Shown here piece by piece: positions 7,806-16,534 of a DNA stretch of 64,000 nt (position 1 is the stretch's first letter; each line of letters begins with the position of its first letter). The stretch is from the NCBI GenBank assembly GCA_963827545.1, contig CAWHBI010000001.1, positions 16,300 to 80,299 of the forward strand, given 5' to 3'. The position numbers and the translations under genes are program-made. This DNA is from AWTP1-13 sp963827545 (GTDB taxonomy: Bacteria > Pseudomonadota > Alphaproteobacteria > Rhizobiales > Hyphomicrobiaceae). The notes under the pieces are model-generated. The model worked only from the letters and a program-made list of their open reading frames with translations, was not told the DNA's origin and did no database searches.

Positions 7806-8786
7806 CTAGCGCGCCCTTGCCGCTGTGACCCGGTCCGGCAGGTCGAGGCCGACGCCGACGAGGTGGCCGAACAGATCATAAAGCCGCTGCACGTCGGCCC
7901 GCGGCAGGGGCGGGCGCAGGATCGAGGCGATGTTGGCGCGCAGGTGGTCGATGCTGCCGGTGCCGAACAGCACCACGTCGATGCCGGGCTCGTGCCGGGC
8001 AAAGCGGTAGGCGGCATCGACGACGCTCTCGGCCCCGCCTTCGTGCACCAGGAAGTCCAGCGGACCTTTTGCCTCGGCCAGTGCACGGGGGAGCTTTCCC
8101 TCGGCGGCAAGCTCCGCGATGCTGCTCTGCAGCAGCCCCGGCTTGCTGAAGATGTTGCGCACCGCGAACATGCACAGCGTGCCGACCTTGTTGGCGCGCG
8201 TGCGCTCCAGCAGGTGCTTGCGCGCGTTCTGGTGCAGCATGTGGAACGCCAGCATGAACACTTCCCACACCGGCTCCTCCACGGCGCGGGCCAGCATCGT
8301 GTGCTCGGGGTCGCGCGGACCGGTCTCGGAGACGGCCAGGTGGCGCAGCTTGCCCTTCTCCTTCTCGCGCAGGAGCGTGGGGACGATCTCGGCCATCGCG
8401 CGATCGTAGGCGCCGGGCCACAGCCCATGCAGGTGGAAGACGTCGACATAGTCGGTGTCGAGGTTGCGCAGCGAGGTTTCCAGATTGGCGACGACATCGG
8501 CCGCCGAAAACGGCCTCGAGCCGTCGAGACGATTGATGTGGCTCTTGGTGGAGATCACCACGCTGTCGCGCGGCCGGCCTTTGATGGCCTTGCCGACCAC
8601 GCCCTCCGTCTCGTAGGCGATCGCCGTGTCGAGGAAGTTGACGCCGAGGTCGATCGCCTCGCGCACCAGCGCAATCGACTGCGCCTCGGTGAGCCCCGTG
8701 CCCAGCCCGATGCGGCTGTTGCCGCCGCAGCCGAGGCCGGCGACGCTGACCTTGAGCCCCGTCTTGCCGAGCGTCGTGTAATGCAT
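7806..8786 (-). CDS. Aldo/keto reductase
   Basis: A 326-aa NADPH-dependent oxidoreductase of the aldo/keto reductase fold. The start MHYTTLGKTGLKVSVAGLGC and the catalytic set are visible: Asp53 and Tyr58 in FLDTAIAY, Lys81 in STKSH, and His in the FHLHG strand (118-120). It resembles the bacterial single-domain AKRs that reduce sugars and aldehydes; the substrate is not predictable. It is convergent with the Bug receptor gene across the parS palindrome. Confidence 0.88.
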   Translation of the reverse strand: MHYTTLGKTGLKVSVAGLGCGGNSRIGLGTGLTEAQSIALVREAIDLGVNFLDTAIAYETEGVVGKAIKGRPRDSVVISTKSHINRLDGSRPFSAADVVANLETSLRNLDTDYVDVFHLHGLWPGAYDRAMAEIVPTLLREKEKGKLRHLAVSETGPRDPEHTMLARAVEEPVWEVFMLAFHMLHQNARKHLLERTRANKVGTLCMFAVRNIFSKPGLLQSSIAELAAEGKLPRALAEAKGPLDFLVHEGGAESVVDAAYRFARHEPGIDVVLFGTGSIDHLRANIASILRPPLPRADVQRLYDLFGHLVGVGLDLPDRVTAARAR

Positions 8787-9029
8787 CGATGCCTCCGGAA
8801 GTGCCCGCCGTCGAGATACGCACTACGGCATGGGCATGCGGTTGATGCAACTCCGCGCGAGGCCGGGCAGGTCTGCAAAGTTGGGGCTAACCGATGCGGT
8901 GGCTCAACCCGACGCTTCCTTGGGTGTGCGTCCGCCTCCAGCCCTATTGTTGGTTTCACAGGGGGGTAATGTGATGGCAGTGGTGGCTGAGAATGGCGCT
9001 GGAACTCATTGGGCGGGTAACCGCAGCGT

Positions 9030-9464
9030 ATGCCGATCAATCTCAGATACGACCTGCGGTTCCGGTTCGACCGGACATTGGCCCTTCGATTGGAGGCAGC
9101 ATGGCGCAAAGTCGATCGAATGGGGGAATTGGCCGTCAAGCCGACGTGGTGGGATGCGTTCCATGCCAATCGCATGAAGCGAAGCTTCATCCGGCATCGC
9201 CTGATGTATCGCATCAAAGCCAGAGTCCATGTCGCCTATACACATGTGGCAGCCATCCTCGAGGGAGGGGCGAACGCCGGGGAGGGGGCGCTCATCTTTC
9301 TGCCGTTCTACGTGCTGGCCTGGCTCATTGCGCCGAGGCCCTTCCCGCGGCCGCCTGAAGTACTCGGAGAATACGACGCGTTTCTATTGAGGTGTGAGAT
9401 CGAAGACTTGCAGGACGAGCTGCAAAGGCGCGTCGACAAACGCAAGGGCAAGCACGCGACCTGA
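9030..9464 (+). CDS. Hypothetical protein with one membrane segment
   Basis: A 144-aa protein with a basic N-terminal half (RYDLRFRFDRTLALRLEAAW), a hydrophobic segment near residues 86-100 (GALIFLPFYVLAWLIAP) and a charged C-terminal helix (EIEDLQDELQRRVDKRKGK), possibly a short coiled coil. No family is recognised. The ribosome binding site is weak, so the start is uncertain. The 240 bases upstream hold no other gene. Confidence 0.5.
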   Translation: MPINLRYDLRFRFDRTLALRLEAAWRKVDRMGELAVKPTWWDAFHANRMKRSFIRHRLMYRIKARVHVAYTHVAAILEGGANAGEGALIFLPFYVLAWLIAPRPFPRPPEVLGEYDAFLLRCEIEDLQDELQRRVDKRKGKHAT

Positions 9465-9485
9465 CTGTCATCGGCAGCCCTGCCT

Positions 9486-9632
9486 AGAGCAAGATCGTTT
9501 CTGATCGAAGCGCTTCGCTTCGATCATGGAACGTGAATCTTGCTCTCGAGTTCATGAATAGAGCAGGATTCACGCTTCGGCCGCCACGTTGCAGCTGAGG
9601 CAAAGTGATTCAATCCGAAGCGATCCTGCTCT
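9486..9632. repeat. AGAGCAGGAT/AGAGCAAGAT palindromic repeat, two units
   Basis: Unit A (9486-9546) has inverted ends AGAGCAAGAT and ATCTTGCTCT with a central hairpin (GATCGAAGCG/CGCTTCGATC). Unit B (9560-9632) has ends AGAGCAGGAT and ATCCTGCTCT and inner CGCTTCGG/CCGAAGCG arms. The same two-unit arrangement recurs at 15546-15695 and a truncated unit at 29248. The final CTAG of unit B supplies the stop codon of the HxlR-type gene. Confidence 0.85.
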
Positions 9633-9966
9633 AGCGCCTCTTTCGCTCGAACAGCCTCGCCCAGTCGTCGGCCCAGACGTGGAGCGGCAGGAAGGCTTCG
9701 AGCAGTTTCTTGCCGTGGACGGTGAGGCCGTAGCCTCCGGGGCCATGCTCGACGAGTTGTGCTTCGCGCAATTCCTTGAGCCGCACATTGAGCACGCTGG
9801 GGTTGGTCTGGGCCGCCTCCTGCAGGCCCCTGAAAGTGAGGCTGCGATCCCTGAGCTCCCATAGGATGCGTCCTGCCATGCGCCGGCCCAGCAGATCGAG
9901 CAGCGCCATGATCGGACGCCCGGTGGCAGACCCGCGCACGCGCCGTTTGGGTAACGGAGTGACCAT
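9631..9966 (-). CDS. HxlR-family winged-helix transcriptional regulator
   Basis: A 111-aa protein. The winged-helix core is seen as GRRMAGRILWELRDRSLTFRGLQEAAQTNPSVLNVRLKEL, with the HxlR-type wing LVEHGPGGYGLTVHGKKLLEA. ATG 9966 gives a normal HxlR N-terminus; a longer frame from 10014 would run across the operator dyad. HxlR proteins act as dimers and typically repress or activate a divergent oxidoreductase or decarboxylase gene, here the CMD-family gene at 10032. The stop codon TAG is provided by the adjacent repeat. Confidence 0.8.
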   Translation of the reverse strand: MVTPLPKRRVRGSATGRPIMALLDLLGRRMAGRILWELRDRSLTFRGLQEAAQTNPSVLNVRLKELREAQLVEHGPGGYGLTVHGKKLLEAFLPLHVWADDWARLFERKRR

Positions 9967-10018
9967 GCTATTATTTCCGTAGCATAGAGGCAATGCCCGT
10001 GCTAAGGAAAACATAGCA
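9966..10018. promoter_or_regulatory. 53-bp operator-like dyad between divergent genes
   Basis: Arms 9966-9984 and 10000-10018 are inverted copies matching at 16 of 19 positions, with outer TGCTAT/ATAGCA and inner TTTCCGTAGCA/TGCTAAGGAAA blocks, all centred on 9992. The dyad lies in the 65-base gap between the HxlR gene start and the CMD-family gene start. This is where an autoregulating HxlR dimer or tetramer would bind. The binding itself is inferred. Confidence 0.65.
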
Positions 10019-10031
10019 CAGGAGGCCGTTC

Positions 10032-10583
10032 ATGTCCGCATCGCCGCGCATCGCTCCCGCTGCCCCTCCTTATCCAGCAGAGATTCAAGCCCGCTTCGAC
10101 GCGCTGATGCCGCCCGGCGTCGAGCCGCTCGTGCTCTTCCGCGTGCTCGCCCGCGACCAGCGCCTGTTCCAGCGCTTCATGGGCGGCGGCCTGCTCGACC
10201 GCGGCCACCTGACGCTGCGCCAGCGCGAGATCGTCATCCACCGCGTGACCGCCCAATGCCGCTCCGAGTACGAATGGGGTGTGCATGTCGCGTTCTTCGC
10301 CAAGCGCGCGGGCCTCGATGCTGAGCAGCTGCGCTCGACCGTGCACGGCGGCGCGGGCGACGCCTGCTGGAGCGCCGAGGATGCGCTTCTGATCCGCTTC
10401 TGCGATGGCCTGCAGGCGCAATGCAGAGTGGAGGACGCGCTGTGGGGTGAGCTGCGCGCCGCCTTCAGCGAGGAAGCCATCCTCGAGCTGCTGCTGCTCG
10501 CCGGCTTCTACCGCACGGTGTCGTATCTCACCAACGCGCTGCAGCTGCCGCTCGAGCCGTTCGCGGCGCGCTTCCCGGCGTGA
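10032..10583 (+). CDS. Carboxymuconolactone decarboxylase (CMD/AhpD-like) family protein
   Basis: A 183-aa all-helical protein of the CMD family. The signature region is LTLRQREIVIHRVTAQCRSEYEWGVHVAFFAKRAGL; the usual redox CxxC of AhpD is reduced to a single Cys with Glu and His (C-x3-E-x3-H), as in the CMD subgroup lacking peroxidase disulfides. An AGGAGG precedes the ATG by 7 bases. It is divergent from the HxlR regulator and probably controlled by it. The substrate is unknown. Confidence 0.82.
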   Translation: MSASPRIAPAAPPYPAEIQARFDALMPPGVEPLVLFRVLARDQRLFQRFMGGGLLDRGHLTLRQREIVIHRVTAQCRSEYEWGVHVAFFAKRAGLDAEQLRSTVHGGAGDACWSAEDALLIRFCDGLQAQCRVEDALWGELRAAFSEEAILELLLLAGFYRTVSYLTNALQLPLEPFAARFPA

Positions 10584-10593
10584 GGTGGGGTCT

Positions 10594-10733
10594 CCCTCTC
10601 CCCGTCTTCACGGGGAGAGGGTCGGGGTGAGGGGCGGTTCCAGACTCCGCGCACAACTTTGTGCCGCCCCTCACCTCATGCCGGAGGCATGGCTTCGCCA
10701 TGACCCTCTCCCCACGGAAGAGTGGGGAGAGGG
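10594..10733. repeat. CCCTCTCCCC palindromic repeat, two hairpins
   Basis: Hairpins 10594-10621 and 10704-10733 share CCCTCTCCCC/GGGGAGAGGG arms and are joined by inverted TCGGGGTGAGGGGCGG/GCCGCCCCTCACC segments, making one long inverted repeat. It lies between the convergent CMD-family and msrA genes, where it can act as a bidirectional terminator. Confidence 0.85.
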
Positions 10734-10737
10734 GATA

Positions 10738-11385
<648 letters not shown>

Positions 11386-11418
11386 GGTCGTCAGCCTCTC
11401 AAAAAATGTGTGCCGGCG

Positions 11419-11922
11419 CTACGACGGCTTCTTCTCGGGGATGAACTTCATGGCCACGCCGTTCATGCAGTAGCGCAGGCCCGTGGGCTTGGGTCCATCA
11501 TCGAACACGTGGCCCAGATGTCCGCCGCAACGCCGGCAATGCACCTCCGTGCGCACCATGAACAGGCTGCGGTCAGAGGTGGTGCCGATGGCGTTGTCGA
11601 GAGGGGCGTAGAAGCTCGGCCAGCCGGTGCCGCTGTCGTACTTGGTGGTGGAGGAGAACAGCGGCAGCTCGCAGCCCGCGCACAGGTAGGTGCCGGCGCT
11701 GTACTCCTTGTCGAGCGGGCTGGTGAAGGCGCGCTCCGTGCCGTGGCCGCGCAGCACGTAGAACTGCTGTGGCGAAAGAATCTTGCGCCAGTCCGCGTCG
11801 GTCTTGGTAACCTCGAACGTCTTGGCCTGCTTGGGATCTGCGCCGGCCAGCCTCGGCCGCAGGAACGCGGCGAGCGCGCCCAGGGACACTCCCGCACGCA
11901 GCAGATTGCGGCGGTTGAGCAT
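11419..11922 (-). CDS. msrB: Peptide-methionine (R)-S-oxide reductase MsrB, Tat-like signal
   Basis: Reduces methionine-R-sulfoxide. Zinc ligands Cys81/Cys84 (CAGC) and Cys129/Cys132 (CRRC), the GTGWPSF block and the catalytic Cys152 in GLRYCMNG are present; RYCxN is the family signature. The N-terminus NRRNLLRAGVSLGALAAF resembles a twin-arginine signal, consistent with an exported protein. ATG 11922 is chosen for its upstream GGGAGG; a longer frame reaches 12042. It forms a likely operon with msrA. Confidence 0.93.
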   Translation of the reverse strand: MLNRRNLLRAGVSLGALAAFLRPRLAGADPKQAKTFEVTKTDADWRKILSPQQFYVLRGHGTERAFTSPLDKEYSAGTYLCAGCELPLFSSTTKYDSGTGWPSFYAPLDNAIGTTSDRSLFMVRTEVHCRRCGGHLGHVFDDGPKPTGLRYCMNGVAMKFIPEKKPS

Positions 11923-12049
11923 GACGGATTGCCTCCCTTTGTATTTGTGGCCATGCCTTTGGGGAAAGGTGGCCCTTTCAGGTTTCCGATATAGGCCATG
12001 GCGGGCGCGCGCGCGAAGCGCATTCCGTTCACGGGCGATCAAGACTGCG

Positions 12050-13297
12050 TCAGGCTGTCACGCCGGTTACGCCATTCTGCCGCCGGGTCCTGCGATCCTC
12101 GAAGACGGCAAACAGGGCCGTGATCACCATGAACACGACGGCGGTGCCGAAGATCCAGCGCGGCGCGCCGTTGTCCATCAACCAGCCGAACAGCATCGGT
12201 CCGACGATACCGCCGATGTTGAATCCGGTCGAGACGATGCCAAACACGCGGCCAGCCGAGCCCGGAGGCGCCGCCTTGCGCACCAGCATGTCGCGCGAGG
12301 GCTGGATGATGCCGAACAGGAAGCCCGTGAGCCCCATCGCCCCCACCAGCACCGGCACCGGCAGGGTGAGCGTCGCAACAGCAAGCGCGGCCACGGCGGA
12401 GAGGGCGAACCCGGCAGCGGCAACGTCCCCATGGCGCCGGGTCTTATCGGCCAACACGCCGCCGACCAGGACGCCGAGTGCCGAGGCTGCCAGGTAGGCG
12501 GTGAGGGCGGCGGTGGCCGCCGGCAGCGAGACGCCATGGCCGGCCATCAGCGCCACGATGGAGAAGCTGTACATCGCGCTGTGCGACAGGGCGAGGAGGG
12601 TGAAGAACGCCGTCAGCCCGAGCACCGTCGGCGTGAGGATGCCGGCGATGCCGGCGTCGACGTTGCGCATGGTACGGCCGGACCGCGCCCGCTCGCCCGC
12701 GTGTTGCCGGCCCGGGACGAGGAAGACTACGGCGGCCGTGATCCAGGCGAAAAGGCCCGCAAATACCAGCGAGGAGCTGAGACCGCCCACCGCTGCAATT
12801 CCGAGCAGCAGGGGAGGGGCGATGGCGCCGCCGACGAAGCCCGCGAACGTGTGAACGGAGAATGCCCTGCCGATGCGGTCCTCCGAGATGTTGTCGGTCA
12901 AAATCGAGTAGTCGGCGGGGTGGTAGACGCAGTTGGCGAGGCCAATCAGAACCGCTGTTACGATCAGCCAGCCGTAGGAGCCCGTGACGCTGAGCAGCAG
13001 GAATGCCAAGCCGCCGAGCAACAGGCCGGTGACGAGAATGGGTCTGGCGCCGATGCGATCCACGACGAAGCCCATTGGCGCCTGGGTGAGGCCAGACACG
13101 ATGTTGTAGGTGGTGAGCGCCAAGCCCAGCTCGAAGAAGCCGACGTTCATGTGCTCCTTCAGCAGCGGCAGCAGGACGGGCAGCACCATGATGTGCAGAT
13201 GGCTGATGAGGTGCGCGCCTGACACCACGACCAGCGTCTGCAGCTCGCCCGCTGCCAGCCATGCAGCGCGCGCCCGCGCCGAGGTATCGGTGGCCAT
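12050..13297 (-). CDS. MFS transporter, fosmidomycin-resistance (Fsr)-like
   Basis: A 415-aa protein with about 12 hydrophobic helices. The first helix region HLISHLHIMVLPVLLPLLKE, the loop GFVVDRIGARPILVTG (MFS motif A-like) and NCVYHPADYSILT recall Fsr-type efflux pumps. It is an inner-membrane proton-coupled exporter; the substrate is not predictable. The stop lies 128 bases upstream of the msrB start on the same strand. Confidence 0.82.
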   Translation of the reverse strand: MATDTSARARAAWLAAGELQTLVVVSGAHLISHLHIMVLPVLLPLLKEHMNVGFFELGLALTTYNIVSGLTQAPMGFVVDRIGARPILVTGLLLGGLAFLLLSVTGSYGWLIVTAVLIGLANCVYHPADYSILTDNISEDRIGRAFSVHTFAGFVGGAIAPPLLLGIAAVGGLSSSLVFAGLFAWITAAVVFLVPGRQHAGERARSGRTMRNVDAGIAGILTPTVLGLTAFFTLLALSHSAMYSFSIVALMAGHGVSLPAATAALTAYLAASALGVLVGGVLADKTRRHGDVAAAGFALSAVAALAVATLTLPVPVLVGAMGLTGFLFGIIQPSRDMLVRKAAPPGSAGRVFGIVSTGFNIGGIVGPMLFGWLMDNGAPRWIFGTAVVFMVITALFAVFEDRRTRRQNGVTGVTA

Positions 13298-13445
13298 TGA
13301 ACCCGCAATCTGCCCGGCATTTCCCCGGCCTGCGTATCACACAGCGGGTTCCCGCAGCTATGCCAACGACGACGGGCTGGCCTGCCGGGTCTCCGGTCGA
13401 GGCGCGACAGGCGTGTTGCAATGCGGAAGCGGCGGACGGACCGAT

Positions 13446-13613
13446 ATGCTTTCCAGGCGGAACCAGCTGCGAAATTTGCGATGGAGAATCGTTGTAGACA
13501 ACGCTCATACATCTGCGAAAATTGCCGCCAGACGGAAGGGGCGAGTGATCCGCAAGAGCGAGCAGCTGCAACACCTCTCCCAGCAGTTCAAGGACAAGTT
13601 TGGGGGGGACTAG
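13446..13613 (+). CDS. Possible 55-aa basic protein before the SGNH gene
   Basis: A frame from ATG 13446 encodes MLSRRNQLRNLRWRIVVDNA, then a basic stretch and HLSQQFKDKFGGD. Its TAG stop (13611-13613) directly abuts the ATG of the SGNH-hydrolase frame, which suggests coupling. It has no recognised family. It lies in the 316-base gap between the MFS start and the SGNH gene, which otherwise holds no gene. Confidence 0.33.
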   Translation: MLSRRNQLRNLRWRIVVDNAHTSAKIAARRKGRVIRKSEQLQHLSQQFKDKFGGD

Positions 13614-14712
13614 ATGCGCCCGGCCTTCAAGTTCGTCGCGATCAATGCGATCATTGTGTTTGTTGTTTTCAATGTCGTTATCTGGGGCATCTGCCTCGCG
13701 ACCAGCGTTTACACTGCATTGAGCTCAGGCGCCAAGACGGAGATCGCCGTCAACGCGCGCAGGAAGGCTGCTCTGCCCAACTACGCCAACGTCGATTGGG
13801 CACTGACGCATTTCAAGGAGTTCGCTTCGCTGCAGTCGAGGTATGTCAGCTACCTCGGATGGCGCCGCCTGCCCTTTGAGGGAAAGACCATCTCGATCGG
13901 GGGACACTATGCGCAGCGCCGCACCATCGGGTCCAACGATGCCTCCAAGCCCTCCGTTTACTTCTTCGGCGGTTCAACCATGTGGGGAACGGGAGCAGAC
14001 GACGCCAACACCATTCCATCCCGGTTCGCGCAACTGTCCGGATATCGCGTGGAGAATTTCGGCGAGACTGCCTATACGGCGCATCAGGGCCTGATGATGC
14101 TCATCCGCCTCCTGCAAGACGGCCACCGGCCCGACATCGTCGTGTTCTACGACGGCGCGAACGATGTTGTGCACAAGTGCCGATCAGAGCTCAACGCCTG
14201 GTCTCACGCCCGCGAGCATCAGATGTCATCTGCATTGCAGGCGGGCATCGTATGGAAGGGAATACGGCCTCCAATACATGTTCAGGCCACTGGCGGCGCT
14301 CGCGGGCACCGTCTCCGGCTCTTTTTCCAGGCGCTCGAGGAGCGACGACAGCTTCTTCAGCTGCCACAGCGACACGAAGAAGGCACAACAAATCGCCGAC
14401 AATCTGCTGGAGGACTGGGCGCTGGCGCGCAAGCTGGTCGAAGCTCACAATGGCAAGTTTTTCGGTGTTCTCCAGCCCATTTCCTATTTCAGCGAAACGA
14501 AGGTGGATCACCTCAAGCAGCGGGACACGGAGAGGAAGCAGTTTGCGGCCGTCTATCCCCTCATAAGGCAGAAGATGGCGGAGCAGTCGGACCTCTATGA
14601 CTTCACGGATATGCTGAACAAGCAGGAATACATCTATATCGACTTCTGCCACCTGTCGCCGAACGGGAACCTTTATGTAGCTCAGAAGCTGGTGCAGACG
14701 CTGGTGAAGTGA
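13614..14712 (+). pseudogene. SGNH/GDSL-type hydrolase, frameshifted
   Basis: The first frame (13614 to about 14260) has one N-terminal membrane helix (INAIIVFVVFNVVIWGICLA), SGNH block I (YFFGGSTMWGTGADD) and block III (VVFYDGANDV). The protein then continues in another frame as YGLQYMFRPLAALAG and ends with KVDHLKQRDTERKQF, block V DFCHLSPNGN and a stop at 14712. A one-base change near 14240-14265 would restore a membrane-anchored hydrolase of about 365 aa. Such proteins often act on acylated polysaccharides. It may be a real frameshift or a consensus error. Confidence 0.72.
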
Positions 14713-14739
14713 CGCGCGCACATCGAAGCACGCTGGAAA

Positions 14740-14803
14740 GGGGTCAGACCCCTCGCGCCTACGATTTGTCTCGGCATCGGCGTTGGAGGCGAGGGGTCTG
14801 ACC
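14740..14803. terminator. GGGTCAGACCCCTCGC inverted repeat
   Basis: GGTCAGACCCCTCGC near 14741-14756 is inverted at 14791-14803, separated by about 30 bases. It sits between the convergent SGNH and sfsA genes and is a plausible bidirectional terminator. A degraded copy occurs at 24898-24965, and a related perfect hairpin follows gatB at 42605. Confidence 0.5.
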
Positions 14804-14815
14804 AGCTGACCCCAA

Positions 14816-15529
14816 CTAGCCCGAAATCGGCACCGCTCGGTCCACCATGATCTCGTCGGTGCTCATGCAGCAGCGCAGCGCGATGGCCTCGACGCCCGCG
14901 GCCCTGGCCGCATCGAAGGCTTGGCCATAACCAGGATCGATGTCGCGCGCCAGCGCGAGGCGCCGCGCCTCGCTGCGCTGGATCAGGAACACCATCACCG
15001 CGCGATGGCCCAGGCGCACCATGTCGCTCATCTCGGCCAGATGCTTGGCCCCGCGTTCGGTCACCGAATCGGGGAACTCGGCGAGCCCGTGCCGGCGCGA
15101 GAGGTGCACATTCTTCACCTCGACGTAGCAAAGGCCCTTTTTGGCGCATTCCAACAGCAGGTCGATGCGACTGTTCTTGCCGTACTTCACCTCGCGCCTG
15201 AACGTTTGATAGCCGGCCAGATGCCTGATGCGCTTGCCCGTCACGGCCTCGGCCACCAGCTTGTTGGGGTGGCCCGTGTTGATCCCGACCAGCAATGGGC
15301 CCTGGCCGAGGTCCACTTCTACCAGCTCCCAGGTGAAGCGGTACTTGCGTGTCGGGCTGTCGCTCTCCGACAGCCACACGGCCGAGCCGGGCGCCGTCAG
15401 CCCGATCATCGACCCGGTGTTGGGACAGGTAGCGGTGACGAGCCGCCCGTCGTCGAGCCGGACATCGGCCAGGAACCGCTTGTAGCGCTGGATGAGCGTG
15501 CCACGATGCAGCGGTGAGGGCAGGCGCAT
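14816..15529 (-). CDS. sfsA: DNA/RNA nuclease SfsA (sugar fermentation stimulation protein)
   Basis: A 237-aa protein matching SfsA over its whole length: RGTLIQRYKRFLADV, CPNTGSM, NTGHPNKLV, the PD-(D/E)XK-like core RIDLLLE with VEVKNVHL, and FPDSVTERGAKHLAEM. The family was named for maltose effects and later shown to carry nuclease activity; its cellular role is unclear. The stop TAG is next to the inverted repeat shared with the SGNH gene. Confidence 0.92.
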   Translation of the reverse strand: MRLPSPLHRGTLIQRYKRFLADVRLDDGRLVTATCPNTGSMIGLTAPGSAVWLSESDSPTRKYRFTWELVEVDLGQGPLLVGINTGHPNKLVAEAVTGKRIRHLAGYQTFRREVKYGKNSRIDLLLECAKKGLCYVEVKNVHLSRRHGLAEFPDSVTERGAKHLAEMSDMVRLGHRAVMVFLIQRSEARRLALARDIDPGYGQAFDAARAAGVEAIALRCCMSTDEIMVDRAVPISG

Positions 15530-15545
15530 GGACGAGCCTGACGCT

Positions 15546-15695
15546 AGAGCAGGATCGCTTCGGATTGAAGCACTTCAACTCCACAATGCACGTATCGGCC
15601 GAAGCGTGAATCCTGCTCTATCACAATTGTTTAGATCGAGATTCACGTTCTCTGATGGAAGCGCATGCGCGCTTCCATCAAAACGATCTCGCTCT
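15546..15695. repeat. AGAGCAGGAT palindromic repeat, two units
   Basis: Unit B (15546-15619) has AGAGCAGGAT/ATCCTGCTCT ends and inner CTTCGG/CCGAAG arms. Unit A follows to 15695 and contains the hairpin GATGGAAGCGC/GCGCTTCCATC at 15654-15679 and an end CGATCTCGCTCT. The order is the inverse of the copy at 9486. The terminal CTAG again supplies the stop codon of the adjacent gene, here rpe. Confidence 0.85.
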
Positions 15696-16359
15696 AGGCG
15701 GCAGCCTTCGCTGCGGCTCGGATCGCCGCGATGTTCTCCTGGTACTTGCCGCCCTTGAACACCGCCGAGCCTGCCACCAGCACGTTGGCGCCGGCTCTGG
15801 CGCAGGCGCCCGCTGTATCGGGCGTGACACCGCCGTCGACCTGCAGATGGATCGGTCGTTGGCCGATCATGGCGCGGATGCGGCCGATCTTCTCGGTCAT
15901 GGCGGGGATGAAGGCTTGGCCGCCGAAGCCGGGGTTCACGGTCATCACCAGGATCAGGTCGAGGCGGTCGAGCACGTACTGGATCGCGCTCTCGGGCGTC
16001 TGCGGGGTGAGGGAGACGCCCGCCTTCTTGCCCAGCGAGCGGATCAGCTGCAGCGAGCGGTCGAGGTGCGGGCCGGCCTCCGCGTGCACGGTGATGATGT
16101 CGGAGCCGGCTTGCGCGAACGCCTCGATGAAAGCATCGGCCGGCGCAATCATCAGATGCACGTCGAGCACCTTGCTGGTGTGCGGCCGGATCGCTTTCAC
16201 CACTCCCGGACCGATGGTGATGTTGGGCACGAAGTGGCCGTCCATCACGTCCACGTGCACCCAGTCGCAGCCGGCCTTGTCGATGGCGCGCACCTCCTCG
16301 CCGAGCCTCGCGAAGTCGGCGGAGAGGATCGAAGGCGCGATCAGGATGTCGTTGCTCAT
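15694..16359 (-). CDS. rpe: Ribulose-phosphate 3-epimerase
   Basis: Interconverts ribulose 5-phosphate and xylulose 5-phosphate in the pentose phosphate and Calvin pathways. A 221-aa TIM barrel with IAPSILSADFARL, metal/catalytic HVDVMDGHFVPN, DVHLMI, the MTVNPGFGGQAF loop and the catalytic QVDGGVTP. ATG 16359 gives the standard N-terminus; upstream sequence in frame reads through a repeat. Its TAG stop comes from the flanking repeat. Confidence 0.95.
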   Translation of the reverse strand: MSNDILIAPSILSADFARLGEEVRAIDKAGCDWVHVDVMDGHFVPNITIGPGVVKAIRPHTSKVLDVHLMIAPADAFIEAFAQAGSDIITVHAEAGPHLDRSLQLIRSLGKKAGVSLTPQTPESAIQYVLDRLDLILVMTVNPGFGGQAFIPAMTEKIGRIRAMIGQRPIHLQVDGGVTPDTAGACARAGANVLVAGSAVFKGGKYQENIAAIRAAAKAAA

Positions 16360-16386
16360 GTTGCTCTCCTCGCCGTCGTGCGCGCT

Positions 16387-16528
16387 CCCTCTCCCCGCTA
16401 GCGTCCATGCGGAGCATGGCTTCGCCATGACGAGAGGGTCGGGGTGAGGGGCGGCACAAAGCGCCGACCGAATTTGGGGCCGCCCCTCACCCTAACCCTC
16501 TCCCCACCTGAAGAGCATGGGGAGAGGG
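16387..16528. repeat. CCCTCTCCCC palindromic repeat, composite
   Basis: Begins with CCCTCTCCCC at 16387, contains GTCGGGGTGAGGGGCGGC and its inverse GCCGCCCCTCACCC, and ends with GGGGAGAGGG at 16528. The left hairpin carries an inner GCATGGCTTCGCCATGA segment also seen in the copy at 10594. It lies between rpe and rimK on the same strand. Confidence 0.8.
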
Positions 16529-16534
16529 AATAGC

